DNA from: Morganella morganii H1r
GTDB taxonomy: Bacteria; Pseudomonadota; Gammaproteobacteria; Enterobacterales; Enterobacteriaceae
Assembly: GCF_000633515.1 (NCBI RefSeq)
Contig: NZ_AYMP01000016.1
Coordinates: forward strand, 124,001-188,000
Length of the DNA stretch: 64,000 nucleotides
Reading direction: 5' to 3'
This document shows, piece by piece, positions 33,842 to 42,175 of the stretch. Numbering within the stretch: the stretch's first letter is position 1; each line of letters begins with the position of its first letter. The position numbers and the translations under genes were made by a program. The notes below the pieces were generated by a model. The model was not told the DNA's origin, made no database searches, and saw only the letters and a list, made by a program, of their open reading frames with translations.

Positions 33842-35059
33842 TTATACTTTTACTAGTTCAACATGCTGCAAGAGCCCGCCGCCGGACAATGAGCGATCCT
33901 CATAGAATGTCAGCACAATATCACCTTCCTCCAGGTTCAGCTGTGTTTCACGGTAAATCACCGGGCCGTAATTTGAGCCGGATTTATACGGTGTCAGCAC
34001 TGTTTTGGTTAAATCGGTCAGATGGGCATCGGTGACGGTTTTTCCGGTCTGTTCAATCTTCAGCCGGGTTTCATAATCAAAACTGAGTGAATTGGTCATA
34101 TAGGCATAATACAGCCGGAGATGATACTGACCGGCACTTCTGACCGGCAGTGTAACAGGGTCACAGCCTCTGTTGTAGCTGCGGGGTTCGGTGACGGATA
34201 AATAATTATAACTGCCGTTAGCGGAAGAATTACCGTCAGTCAGGAACAGATTGCCGAGATAAACCGTATGATTTTCAGCATCAACCGGATTGGCAGCAAT
34301 ATCCCCGCGTTCAAGGCAGACACGGGTGGGTTTCTGCTGCGCACCGTAAGTCAGGTGATCCTGAATATTGGTATAATCGGATGTCCAGTAAATCACAGAA
34401 CGTTTGGCCTGACTTTCCGCGTCATAAAAATCATCATTTTCGGTGTAATTGTTGAGCTCCGCAGTCAGCACATCTTTAAACATAGTATCAGCCTGTTTGG
34501 TCAGGGTTTTGCTGTATTTTTCCAGCACATCGGAGGCATATCCCCAGCTCCTGCCGAATACCAGGGTATCGCGCAGCGTAAAGAAGTAGAGCAGACAGGA
34601 CAGGGCACACACCCCGCACAGCCGGACAATGCCTATTCTTTTTGCGGTATCGATGCTGAGAATGCATAAGCGGTTCATACTTGCGATAGCGATCTCATTG
34701 CGTACCACAATCAGCTGGCGCGCCTCTTCTGTCGGTTCGTTTTGCCAGGAACTGATAGCATCCTGCAAATTTTCAGCATTTTTACGGACCGCCTGATAGT
34801 CCAGTCTCCGCCATTCATCGGTATTTTTCAACATAATTTCCTGAATAATATCAATGATATCAACTTCTTTTGGTTCTGTCGTTTTTTTATAGACCAGTTT
34901 CAGCACCATGCTGAGAATGGTGGTGGCAATTCCCTGCGGTGAAGTGACCGGTACAGCATAAGATGCAGGCGGGATCATATTCAGTGCCTGTAATGTCAGC
35001 ATATGTAACTGTGGCTGGGTGTTTTCTGCGGCAATGTGAAGGGCAGAAGTCTGAGTCAT
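33842..35059 (-). CDS. Cry-like (delta-endotoxin N-domain) pore-forming protein
   Basis: Residues about 45-240 of this 405-residue protein read like domain I of Bacillus Cry toxins, the seven-helix pore-forming bundle. Examples are LQDAISSWQNEP (98-109; Cry proteins have a helix-3 LSSWQKNP-type motif) and the helix 5-6 stretch TLRDTLVFGRSWGYA (161-175) followed by a KYSKTLTKQADTMF helix. Residues about 255-405 are beta-rich (GQYHLRLYYAYM, VLTFYEDRSLSG) and may be a binding domain. There is no room for the usual receptor-binding domain II, and no signal peptide is seen. Function is inferred from these motifs. Confidence 0.65.
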   Translation of the reverse strand: MTQTSALHIAAENTQPQLHMLTLQALNMIPPASYAVPVTSPQGIATTILSMVLKLVYKKTTEPKEVDIIDIIQEIMLKNTDEWRRLDYQAVRKNAENLQDAISSWQNEPTEEARQLIVVRNEIAIASMNRLCILSIDTAKRIGIVRLCGVCALSCLLYFFTLRDTLVFGRSWGYASDVLEKYSKTLTKQADTMFKDVLTAELNNYTENDDFYDAESQAKRSVIYWTSDYTNIQDHLTYGAQQKPTRVCLERGDIAANPVDAENHTVYLGNLFLTDGNSSANGSYNYLSVTEPRSYNRGCDPVTLPVRSAGQYHLRLYYAYMTNSLSFDYETRLKIEQTGKTVTDAHLTDLTKTVLTPYKSGSNYGPVIYRETQLNLEEGDIVLTFYEDRSLSGGGLLQHVELVKV

Positions 35060-35541
35060 AATGTTTCTCCGGCAGATAATAAACAGATAAGGGAAAATCA
35101 GTTTATTGCTGCTTATCTGCCGGTGACAGATGCATTTTTCTCAGACTTATGAGCAATGTTATTACGGCAATTACCGTGATTTTTCCATAACCGGCAGCGG
35201 AGAGGATAGTTGTTCCGTGATAAACGGCAGTGTGAGAGTGGTTGTCATAAAGGGTACCCGCTGATTTTACGCTATTTAAAATAGTCTTCCGGATAAATTA
35301 AACCGGAACCTGAAGGATCTATAAAATATTATTCGGTAAATCAATACGGTAACTCTATTTTCCTGAAAAATTAGGAATTTTCTTTATTGTAGTAAATGAT
35401 TGTAATTCATTGATGTTATTATAATTTTACATTTCAACATAAAATGACACGATAGTATTTAGTGCCCTGGTATGCTAAAACACGGTGTGCTGAAAATCAG
35501 AAAAGCAGTTTAATTGATTTTTTTAAAAAGGAAATTTTCAG
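35060..35541. other. 482-bp AT-rich divergent spacer
   Basis: The spacer lies between the Cry-like gene (minus) and the PAP2 gene (plus). Next to the Cry-like start it holds repeats of CAGATAA able to form competing hairpins (35069-35123). A 25-codon minus-strand frame (35245 to about 35168) has no ribosome site. The rest, about 35280-35520, is very AT-rich with no gene seen, and probably holds the PAP2 promoter. Confidence 0.5.
35069..35123 (-). repeat. Inverted repeat at the Cry-like gene ribosome site
   Basis: CCGGCAGATAA (35069-35079) is perfectly complementary to TTATCTGCCGG (35113-35123), 33 bp apart. A second copy, CAGATAAG (35084-35091), can pair with CTTATCTG (35112-35119) instead. 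The inner arm touches the GGAGA ribosome site of the Cry-like gene. This could switch its translation; that is inferred. Confidence 0.5.
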
Positions 35542-36132
35542 ATGATGTTTATCGACAGGGTTATTCACCTGGTGCTCAGTGGCATTATTATCGTAGGTGT
35601 CTATCAGTTTTATTTTTTTACGCAGCGTCATATGGTCAGGCCGGTTAAAACGTTTAACTCTGCACTGGATGAAAAAATTCCCTTCTGGCCCTGGTGGTCC
35701 TGGATCTACAGCTTTCTTTATTATCCGGCGATTCTCTATCTGAACTGGATTATTCAGGATTCACGTCAGTTTATTATCATCGTATTCAGCTATGTTATCC
35801 TGTTACTGATGCAGATGTTTTTCTTTGTGGTGTATCCGGTTGCCACACCGCCGCACTGGCGTGAAATGAATACCGGGAAGAAAGCGTCTGAAAAATTCCT
35901 GCTGTTTGTGCAGAAATTCGACGATACATCCAACTGTTTCCCGAGCATGCACGTCTCTGTTGCCACATTAACTGCGCTGCTGGCCTATGCCACACTCGGA
36001 CCATGGGTATTCATGTTCCCGCTGTTAATCGCCTTATCCTGCATGTTCACCAAACAGCATTACATTATTGATTTACCGGCAGGTGCCGTACTTGGCTGGC
36101 TGGCTTATCAATGTTATGTCGTATTAATATAA
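35542..36132 (+). CDS. PAP2-superfamily membrane phosphatase
   Basis: PAP2 enzymes remove phosphate from lipids or related molecules at the membrane. The 196 residues have about five or six hydrophobic segments. The phosphatase motifs are FPSMHVS (His137 region) and FTKQHYIIDLPAG (His173, Asp177). The pattern resembles the inositol phosphorylceramide synthase-like subgroup. The ATG at 35542 (or 35545) follows AAAAAGGA. A strong terminator follows at 36176. The substrate is unknown. Confidence 0.87.
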   Translation: MMFIDRVIHLVLSGIIIVGVYQFYFFTQRHMVRPVKTFNSALDEKIPFWPWWSWIYSFLYYPAILYLNWIIQDSRQFIIIVFSYVILLLMQMFFFVVYPVATPPHWREMNTGKKASEKFLLFVQKFDDTSNCFPSMHVSVATLTALLAYATLGPWVFMFPLLIALSCMFTKQHYIIDLPAGAVLGWLAYQCYVVLI

Positions 36133-36175
36133 TTTGTTGATAAACGAACGATTATAAATACCCTCATGACATAAT

Positions 36176-36201
36176 TGCCGCATTCAGTGCGGCATTTTTT
36201 T
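36176..36201 (+). terminator. Rho-independent terminator of the PAP2 gene
   Basis: The 7-bp stem TGCCGCA / TGCGGCA has a 5-nt loop and is followed by seven T residues. Confidence 0.85.
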
Positions 36202-36218
36202 GTCCGTATTCCGGTCAG

Positions 36219-36257
36219 AAAAAACCCCCGGTAATTGGGTATCCGACTATCGGGGGT
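36219..36257 (-). terminator. Rho-independent terminator of the MetC-like gene
   Basis: On the minus strand a CCCCCG / CGGGGG stem (36251-36256 with 36225-36230) is followed by six T residues. It lies 30 bp after the stop at 36288. Confidence 0.7.
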
Positions 36258-36287
36258 CACTCCGGATTCAGGTTTTCCGGCAGAATA

Positions 36288-37463
36288 TCAATGCGCCATA
36301 CGCGCAAATCCGTCAGCCAGATCCTGTTTCAGGTCATCAACATCTTCCAGCCCGATTTGCAGGCGTAATGTCCGCCCGCCCGGATTCCACTGTGTGACGG
36401 TGCGGTATTCCGCGCAATCAAACGGCGTGATCAGGCTTTCAAAACCGCCCCATGAGTAGCCCATACCGAAGATGGAAAGGCCGTCCAGCAGCCTGCCGAC
36501 ATCATCTTGTGTAAATTTCGGATCCAGCACCACTGAGAACAGGCCGGAAGAGCCGGTAAAGTCACGTTTCCAGATCTCGTGCCCCGGGCAGTCCTCAAAG
36601 GCCGGATGCAGCACGCGGATCACTTCCGGGCGAGATTTCAGCCAGTGCGCAATATCCAGTGCCCGTGACTGTGCCTCTTTCAGGCGGATTGACAGGGTAC
36701 GCAGCCCGCGCAATGCCAGGAAGCAATCTTCCGCACCCGGCAGCATTGCCATCAGATCATAAGTTTCCCGCAGTTTCGGCCACCATTCTGCGTTGGCGGA
36801 GACAATCCCCATCAGCAGATCGGAATGGCCGCCCAGATATTTGGTACCGGCTTCAAGGGAGAGGTCGCAGCCCATATCATGTGCCCGGAAAAACAGCGGG
36901 GTTGCCCAGGTATTATCAATAATCGTCGCGATGTTGTATTTTTTCGCCACTGCCGTGATAGCCGGAACATCCTGAACCTCAAAGCTCTGAGACCCCGGAG
37001 ACTCCAGGAAAATCGTGCTGGTGTTGCTTTTTATCAGAGACTCAATGTCACTGCCGATCATCGGGTCGTAATAGGTGATGGTGATCCCCATTTTTTCCAG
37101 CAAACCACGACAGAAATTACGGGTCGGACGATAAACACTGTCCGGCATCAGCAGGTTATCGCCGCTTTTCAGTGTGGTCAGCAGCGCCAGCACAATGGCA
37201 CCCAGCCCGGACGGTGACAGCACGGTTCCTTCGGCGCCCGCAAGGGCGCTCCAGGATTGCTCGAGATGTTTAATGGTCGGCGTGCCCGCTGTCCCGTAGT
37301 TAAACTCAGCCCGGTTATTGAGCAGGGCATCCATGGTCGGGAAAACCACTGTAGACCCCCGGTAAACAGGGGCATTAACAAAGCCGGACTGTGACGCCGG
37401 GTCGCGTCCCAGCTGCGTTATCTGTGTATCAATATGAAAATCTGAAACGGTTTTTTTAGTCAT
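36288..37463 (-). CDS. metC: Cystathionine beta-lyase (MetC type)
   Basis: MetC-type PLP enzymes split cystathionine to homocysteine, pyruvate and ammonia, and often also degrade cysteine to sulfide. The 391 residues match E. coli MetC in length. Features are FNYGTAGTPTIKHLEQ, LSPSGLGAIVLALLT, the PLP aspartate in IIDNTWATPLFF (Asp183), and the PLP lysine in AGTKYLGGHSD (Lys208). The ATG follows GAGGA. It lies 40 bp after a CyuP-like transporter gene on the same strand, which suggests that imported cysteine is a substrate. Confidence 0.9.
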   Translation of the reverse strand: MTKKTVSDFHIDTQITQLGRDPASQSGFVNAPVYRGSTVVFPTMDALLNNRAEFNYGTAGTPTIKHLEQSWSALAGAEGTVLSPSGLGAIVLALLTTLKSGDNLLMPDSVYRPTRNFCRGLLEKMGITITYYDPMIGSDIESLIKSNTSTIFLESPGSQSFEVQDVPAITAVAKKYNIATIIDNTWATPLFFRAHDMGCDLSLEAGTKYLGGHSDLLMGIVSANAEWWPKLRETYDLMAMLPGAEDCFLALRGLRTLSIRLKEAQSRALDIAHWLKSRPEVIRVLHPAFEDCPGHEIWKRDFTGSSGLFSVVLDPKFTQDDVGRLLDGLSIFGMGYSWGGFESLITPFDCAEYRTVTQWNPGGRTLRLQIGLEDVDDLKQDLADGFARMAH

Positions 37464-37503
37464 AACATCCTCACGCGTAATACGTCATTATTCATTTACG
37501 GCG

Positions 37504-38790
37504 TTATTCGAAAAACTTAAAGAACGGAGAGAGACACAACAGTACGCCGAAGAAGATAATAAACCAGACTGTTGCACCTTTGAATTTATGTAATACCGGC
37601 ACGCGGTAAACCAGATAGCACGGGATCAGGCAGGAAACTACGCCGAATAACGGCCCGCCGAGCTGCATAAAGAACAGAATTGAGAAGCGGGTGGAGACCC
37701 AGAACCACAGGGACAGAATCACGCCGATACACACACCGTAATGCAGCACGGTCTGATTAATACGCTCCTGCGGCATAAAGCGGGTCAGGATATTCACCAC
37801 GATACCTTTAATCGCTTCCTGGAAACCCAGATAAATACCAAGGAAGGCGGTCAGAATGGCGAAAATATTCAGCATTGCAGTCATGACTTTAACAACCGAC
37901 CCCGGAATCACCTGTGCGGCAATCGCCAGTGCCGAGATATTCTGCTCAAACGCGGAGACCGCCTGATCGTGGCTTATCGAGAACGTGAACGAGAAGGCAA
38001 AGAACAGGACAGCAACCGCCAGGATAATATACGCCACCCTGTTTGCCCGTACTGCACGGTAAGTTGCGATACGCTTGTTTTTTTCCAGTCTGCGGTAGGC
38101 AATGTTCATCGGGCTTAAAATCTGCACGAACAGAATAGAGAACAGGGTAAACGGCAGTGTCAGGAACACATCCCGCAGGAACGGCAGAAAGTCCGGGAAC
38201 GCACTGATATTGGCAAAGTTCCAGTAAGGCACCATCACAATCCCGAGTAACACGATAATCCCGAATTTCACAATAACCATCGGGCCGGAGACCTTAAATA
38301 ACAGGCGCTCCCCCTGTGCGGCAATTGCCACCAGAACCGTCAGGATAATCAGCCCGTACCATACCGAATCAGATAATAATCCTTCCGTTAAACCGAATGT
38401 TTTGATGTAGGAGGCGCTGTCAAAGGTCACGGCGAGTGAATAGGAGAACATGCCGTGCAGCAGCATCAGGAAGTAGGCGATACCCAGGGCGACACCCCAG
38501 TTTTTTCCCAGATACTGTGTGATAACGCTGGCATAATCTTCACATTCTTCTGATTCGGATAATGTCCGCAGATATAAATTCTGCAGCCAGTAAATCGCCG
38601 GATAGGATAATAATGTAGCGGCAATAAATACCCAGATACCTTTAATACCGATCTGAACCGGCATAAAAACAATCCCGGAACCGATTGCCATCCCGATACA
38701 TAATACAACCCACCCGGCATCATATTTGGTAAAGGGTATCTTTTTTAAATCACTATTTGCATTTGCACCTGTCTGAATGCTGTCTTGCAT
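37504..38790 (-). CDS. HAAAP-family serine/cysteine transporter (CyuP/DlsT-like)
   Basis: This inner-membrane proton-coupled amino acid permease has 428 residues and about 11 helices. It resembles remembered E. coli YhaO (CyuP/DlsT): [21 protein letters not shown], here split as [14 protein letters not shown] and [41 protein letters not shown]. The E. coli protein moves cysteine and D-serine. The ATG at 38790 has a GAGGAATTGACT site; TTG 38796 is less likely. It heads an operon with the MetC-like lyase, and a LysR gene is divergent at 38928. Confidence 0.88.
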   Translation of the reverse strand: MQDSIQTGANANSDLKKIPFTKYDAGWVVLCIGMAIGSGIVFMPVQIGIKGIWVFIAATLLSYPAIYWLQNLYLRTLSESEECEDYASVITQYLGKNWGVALGIAYFLMLLHGMFSYSLAVTFDSASYIKTFGLTEGLLSDSVWYGLIILTVLVAIAAQGERLLFKVSGPMVIVKFGIIVLLGIVMVPYWNFANISAFPDFLPFLRDVFLTLPFTLFSILFVQILSPMNIAYRRLEKNKRIATYRAVRANRVAYIILAVAVLFFAFSFTFSISHDQAVSAFEQNISALAIAAQVIPGSVVKVMTAMLNIFAILTAFLGIYLGFQEAIKGIVVNILTRFMPQERINQTVLHYGVCIGVILSLWFWVSTRFSILFFMQLGGPLFGVVSCLIPCYLVYRVPVLHKFKGATVWFIIFFGVLLCLSPFFKFFE

Positions 38791-38927
38791 AGTCAATTCC
38801 TCAACGTTATAGATTTAATTATTTAAAAAGTCAGGAACAACGTGAATATATTTATGTTGTATGGATACAGTGTTATAAAACCATTGTTATAGTAAGGGGT
38901 AACACGCAGGCTGAACAGGGCACGACT

Positions 38928-39917
38928 ATGCTAATAAATAAAAACACTTTTGCGTTTAAAGCAAAAATTGACAGCTACGCGATTTTTCGCCATCTGGAGC
39001 TGTTTATCAAAATTGTGGAGTGCAACAGTTTCAGCGGTGCGGCACGAAAACTCAATGTCACACCGTCATCTGTCAGCCGTGGCTTACAGCAACTGGAGGA
39101 GCAGCTCGGTGTGGTCTTGCTGAAACGAACCACCCGCAATTTTATCCTGACTGAAGCCGGCCGTTATTTATTGCAGAGGGCGCAACAGTTACTGACAGAT
39201 CTTGATGATTCATTAGTGAATACGGCGAGTTTTTATCAGCACGCACAGGGGCAGCTAAAAATAACCTGTTCAATTGCCTTCGGCGTCTGCCATTTAATGC
39301 GGCTTTACAGCGAATACCGGGAAATAAATCCGCAGGTCAGCTTATCTGTTGATCTGAACGATGCATTAATTAATTTAAATGAAACCGACTTTGATATTGC
39401 ACTGCGCATTACCAGTCATCCGCCGGAAAATTTTGCATTACGGAAACTGTGTAATATAAATTGGATCTATTGTGGCAGCCGTCATTATTTTGAACAAAAC
39501 GGGATCCCGCAGTCACCGGCGGATATTGCCCGGCATAATTGTTTAATTAATCCGAATATACCGGATACCTGGCGGATGAATGATAAAGACGGTGTGGCCT
39601 ATCCGCTGGCGATCAACAATATGATTGAGGTCAACAGCAGCCTGGGATTACTGGAGGCGGCACGCTGCCATCAGGGGATTGTCTGTCTGCCGACCTATAT
39701 GCTGGGAAATTATATTGATAATGGTGAATTACTGCCGGTATTACTGGATTACAATCCGAAAACCACGCCGTTCGCGCTCTATGCACTTTACAGCCCGGCG
39801 CACACCCATGCCCCGAAAATCCGCACCTTTATTGATTTTCTGGCGGATAAGCTGCCGCTTGATCCGCCGTGGGACAGCTGGATGCATCAGGACAGAGCAG
39901 GGAGTTCCCCGGCATAA
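38928..39917 (+). CDS. LysR-family regulator, probable controller of the cyuP-metC unit
   Basis: The 329-residue protein has a LysR HTH that starts unusually late, near residue 20 (LELFIKIVECNSFSGAARKLN, here split as LELFIKIVECNSF and SGAARKLN). It continues VTPSSVSRGLQQLEEQLGV and KRTTRNFILTEAG. The effector domain contains ITCSIAFGVCHLM and ALNETDFDIALR-like INLNETDFDIALR, in the CrgA/DsdC-like manner. It is divergent from the transporter gene with 137 bp between. The 3' end overlaps the acetyltransferase gene by 31 bp tail to tail. Confidence 0.9.
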   Translation: MLINKNTFAFKAKIDSYAIFRHLELFIKIVECNSFSGAARKLNVTPSSVSRGLQQLEEQLGVVLLKRTTRNFILTEAGRYLLQRAQQLLTDLDDSLVNTASFYQHAQGQLKITCSIAFGVCHLMRLYSEYREINPQVSLSVDLNDALINLNETDFDIALRITSHPPENFALRKLCNINWIYCGSRHYFEQNGIPQSPADIARHNCLINPNIPDTWRMNDKDGVAYPLAINNMIEVNSSLGLLEAARCHQGIVCLPTYMLGNYIDNGELLPVLLDYNPKTTPFALYALYSPAHTHAPKIRTFIDFLADKLPLDPPWDSWMHQDRAGSSPA

Positions 39918-40537
39918 ACATAATAGGTTTCAGTCACGTCATGGCCGCCCCAGTCATAAGCTTGTGCGGCGATACGCTGTAATCCTTTGTGTTCATAAAA
40001 ACCGAAATCGGAATCACTGTCTGTCCAGAGGAAATAACGGGCGGATTGTTTTTCCCGCAGATAATTCATCGCCAGCTGCCAGAGCCGGTTACCGATACCG
40101 TGTCCCCGGAAGCGGGCATCAATCATAAATAAATTCAGCGAGGCATCGAAATTCCCGTCACAGGAAGCCAGCAGATTTCCGTTGATAATCAGTGTATTCA
40201 GATACATATCAAACAGAGTTTCTTCCTGCGGGTCGCGGGCGATAATATTTTTCAGCGCAGAATACTGACGGGTTTTGGCGCGGACTTTCTCCCGCAGGTC
40301 GGCAGACGCTGTGACAGCCATAATACCGGCGATGGTATCGCCATCCCGTACCACAAAAATCCGTGATGAGGTCAGAATGACATCATCCAGCAAAAATTCC
40401 GCCATCGGCAGAACTTTCTCTTTCGGGATCCAGCTGCGGTAATCCCAGGTAGTGATAATTAATTCGTTAATTTGTGCGATATCTGCATCAGATATTGTGT
40501 GTAATTCGCTGTAACTCAGTGTCTGAGTGTCACTCAT
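39887..40537 (-). CDS. GNAT-family acetyltransferase
   Basis: The 216-residue protein shows the GNAT acetyl-CoA binding signature DARFRGHGIGNRLWQLA (about residues 142-158) and a late FGFYEHKGLQRI. An N-terminal part of about 60 residues precedes IFVVRDGDTIAGIMAV. The substrate is not known. Its stop lies within the end of the LysR gene (31-bp overlap, convergent). Confidence 0.84.
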   Translation of the reverse strand: MSDTQTLSYSELHTISDADIAQINELIITTWDYRSWIPKEKVLPMAEFLLDDVILTSSRIFVVRDGDTIAGIMAVTASADLREKVRAKTRQYSALKNIIARDPQEETLFDMYLNTLIINGNLLASCDGNFDASLNLFMIDARFRGHGIGNRLWQLAMNYLREKQSARYFLWTDSDSDFGFYEHKGLQRIAAQAYDWGGHDVTETYYVYAGELPALS

Positions 40538-40690
40538 GCAACCCGCCTTGTTTGTGGATTATCTGCGGCAGATTATATCGTCAGCATTAATATGCCTGCA
40601 AATAATGCTGCCGGTTTTGCCATTGCCGGAGACGGATAAAGCGATTAAAGTGTTCTGCAAACCCGCAATTTCGCTGATATCCGGTGAACT

Positions 40691-41281
40691 ATGACTTCTG
40701 AGCAGAGTACTGTCCGTATTATTGATACCATCACGCTTTCCGATGACTGGTATATCCTCAAAAAATATGTCGTTGATTATCTGCGCCGCGACGGCACCCG
40801 TCAGCGTCTGGAGCGGGAAGTCTATGACCGTGGTAACGGCGCGGTTATTCTGCTGTATAACCGTCAGAAAAACAGCGTCATTCTGATCCGTCAGTTTCGT
40901 CTGCCGGTATATGTCAACGGCCATGACGGCTTTCTGATTGAGGCCGCAGCCGGTCTGCTGGAAGAGCAGGATCCGGTATCCCGTATCAAAGCGGAAGCAG
41001 AGGAAGAGACCGGTTTTCGTATCACCGATGTTGAAAAAGTGTTTGAAGCGTTTATGAGCCCGGGCTCAGTCACCGAGAAACTCTACTTTTTTATTGCGGA
41101 ATATCAGGATAATAACCGGCAGACCGCTGGTGGCGGCCTGCCGGAAGAGGGCGAAGATGTGGAAGTGCTGGAAATGCCGTTCCCGCAGGCTCTTGTAGCG
41201 ATCAAAAGCGGTGAAATAAATGATGGCAAGACGATTATGCTGTTACAGTACCTGGCGCTGTCGGGAAGAATGGAAAAATAA
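40691..41281 (+). CDS. nudK: GDP-mannose pyrophosphatase (Nudix)
   Basis: NudK hydrolyses GDP-mannose to GMP and mannose 1-phosphate. The 196 residues align well with remembered E. coli NudK (about 191): EVYDRGNGAVILLYN, VILIRQFRLP, YFFIAEYQDNNRQTAGGG, EVLEMPFPQAL, INDGKTIMLLQYL. The Nudix box covers GLLEEQDPVSRIKAEAEEET. In the box the usual R of the RE pair is A, which is notable because the rest is well kept. It is 2 bp before the next gene. Confidence 0.91.
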   Translation: MTSEQSTVRIIDTITLSDDWYILKKYVVDYLRRDGTRQRLEREVYDRGNGAVILLYNRQKNSVILIRQFRLPVYVNGHDGFLIEAAAGLLEEQDPVSRIKAEAEEETGFRITDVEKVFEAFMSPGSVTEKLYFFIAEYQDNNRQTAGGGLPEEGEDVEVLEMPFPQALVAIKSGEINDGKTIMLLQYLALSGRMEK

Positions 41282-41283
41282 TA

Positions 41284-41799
41284 ATGAAAACAACAAAATA
41301 CCTGCCGCTGGTTTTGTCCCTGCTATTACCGTTATCCGCTGTTGCCGCACAATTATCACCGGAAAATGTGGTATTAGATTTCTACCGTCTCAATTTACAG
41401 GATCCGCCTTCTGATGGTTATGCAAAAAGTCAGGATTTGTATGTCAGCCCGGCGTTGCAGGAAAGCATCAACGAATCCCTCAGTTGTAATTTCGATGGTC
41501 CGGACACCGACCAGGCATTTTGTGACCAGCCGCGTCCCTGCAAAGAAACCGCACATAGCTATATCTGTCTGTGGGGAAAACACTGGGTGGAAAATGATGT
41601 CAATTATTACACCAAGTCACAGGATTACCCTGATTCGTGGATGACAGAGCGGGCAGCACATACTGAATCACAAACTGCGGATACGGCCACTGTGCGCATT
41701 ACACTGGGTAAAGCACCGGAGCCGTTGCGGTCATTCCGGGTAAAACTGATTCAGCAAAACGGACAGTGGAAAATTGATAGTATTGTGATGCTTGAGTGA
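41284..41799 (+). CDS. Small secreted protein of unknown function
   Basis: The 171-residue product begins with a signal peptide (MKTTKYLPLVLSLLLPLSAVAAQ). It then shows VLDFYRLNLQDPPSDGY, four cysteines in the middle (SCNFD, AFC, PRPCKE, YICLW) and a C-terminal VKLIQQNGQWKIDSIVMLE. The last stretch is of the kind seen in NTF2-like or DUF3828 periplasmic proteins. It lies 2 bp after nudK, likely the same operon. The family is a guess. Confidence 0.8.
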   Translation: MKTTKYLPLVLSLLLPLSAVAAQLSPENVVLDFYRLNLQDPPSDGYAKSQDLYVSPALQESINESLSCNFDGPDTDQAFCDQPRPCKETAHSYICLWGKHWVENDVNYYTKSQDYPDSWMTERAAHTESQTADTATVRITLGKAPEPLRSFRVKLIQQNGQWKIDSIVMLE

Positions 41800-42175
41800 G
41801 GCGGGTATTGTTGCAATAAAATATTTTATTACATATTTTATTTTTATAAGAACAGAATAAACTTATTTATTCTTTATTTACAAAGAGTTATTGTACATCT
41901 CCATCTGTACTGTTCATTACCTTCTGTTTTTCCCGGCATTTCTCGCTGCATACGCATAAAAAGCACTTCTGTTTAAGTGTTATGTGCTATTTTATTGTTT
42001 TTTCGGAATAAAATAATTTATAACTTGGAATCAGAGTGATTTTCTGTTGTTTGCATGTGGTTAAACAAATTTTATGATCGCGCCGTTGTTATTCTCTCTT
42101 TCTTTCCGGAGCCGGTTCAATTTTATCCTGCGGCAGGATATACCAGGCCCGGCAATTCTGCGTCATGGAGGAACA
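41800..42175. other. 376-bp AT-rich spacer before vgrG
   Basis: The first half is unusually AT-rich (long A/T runs near 41815-41885), in contrast to the neighbours. No frame with a ribosome site was seen. Such a leader at the edge of an orphan type VI cargo island fits H-NS silencing of acquired DNA; that is inferred. Confidence 0.45.

Noticed and set aside
35168-35245. 25-codon minus-strand frame upstream of the Cry-like gene
   Set aside because: It has an ATG and a stop but no ribosome site, and no stalling or hairpin logic comparable with the ABC-F leader.
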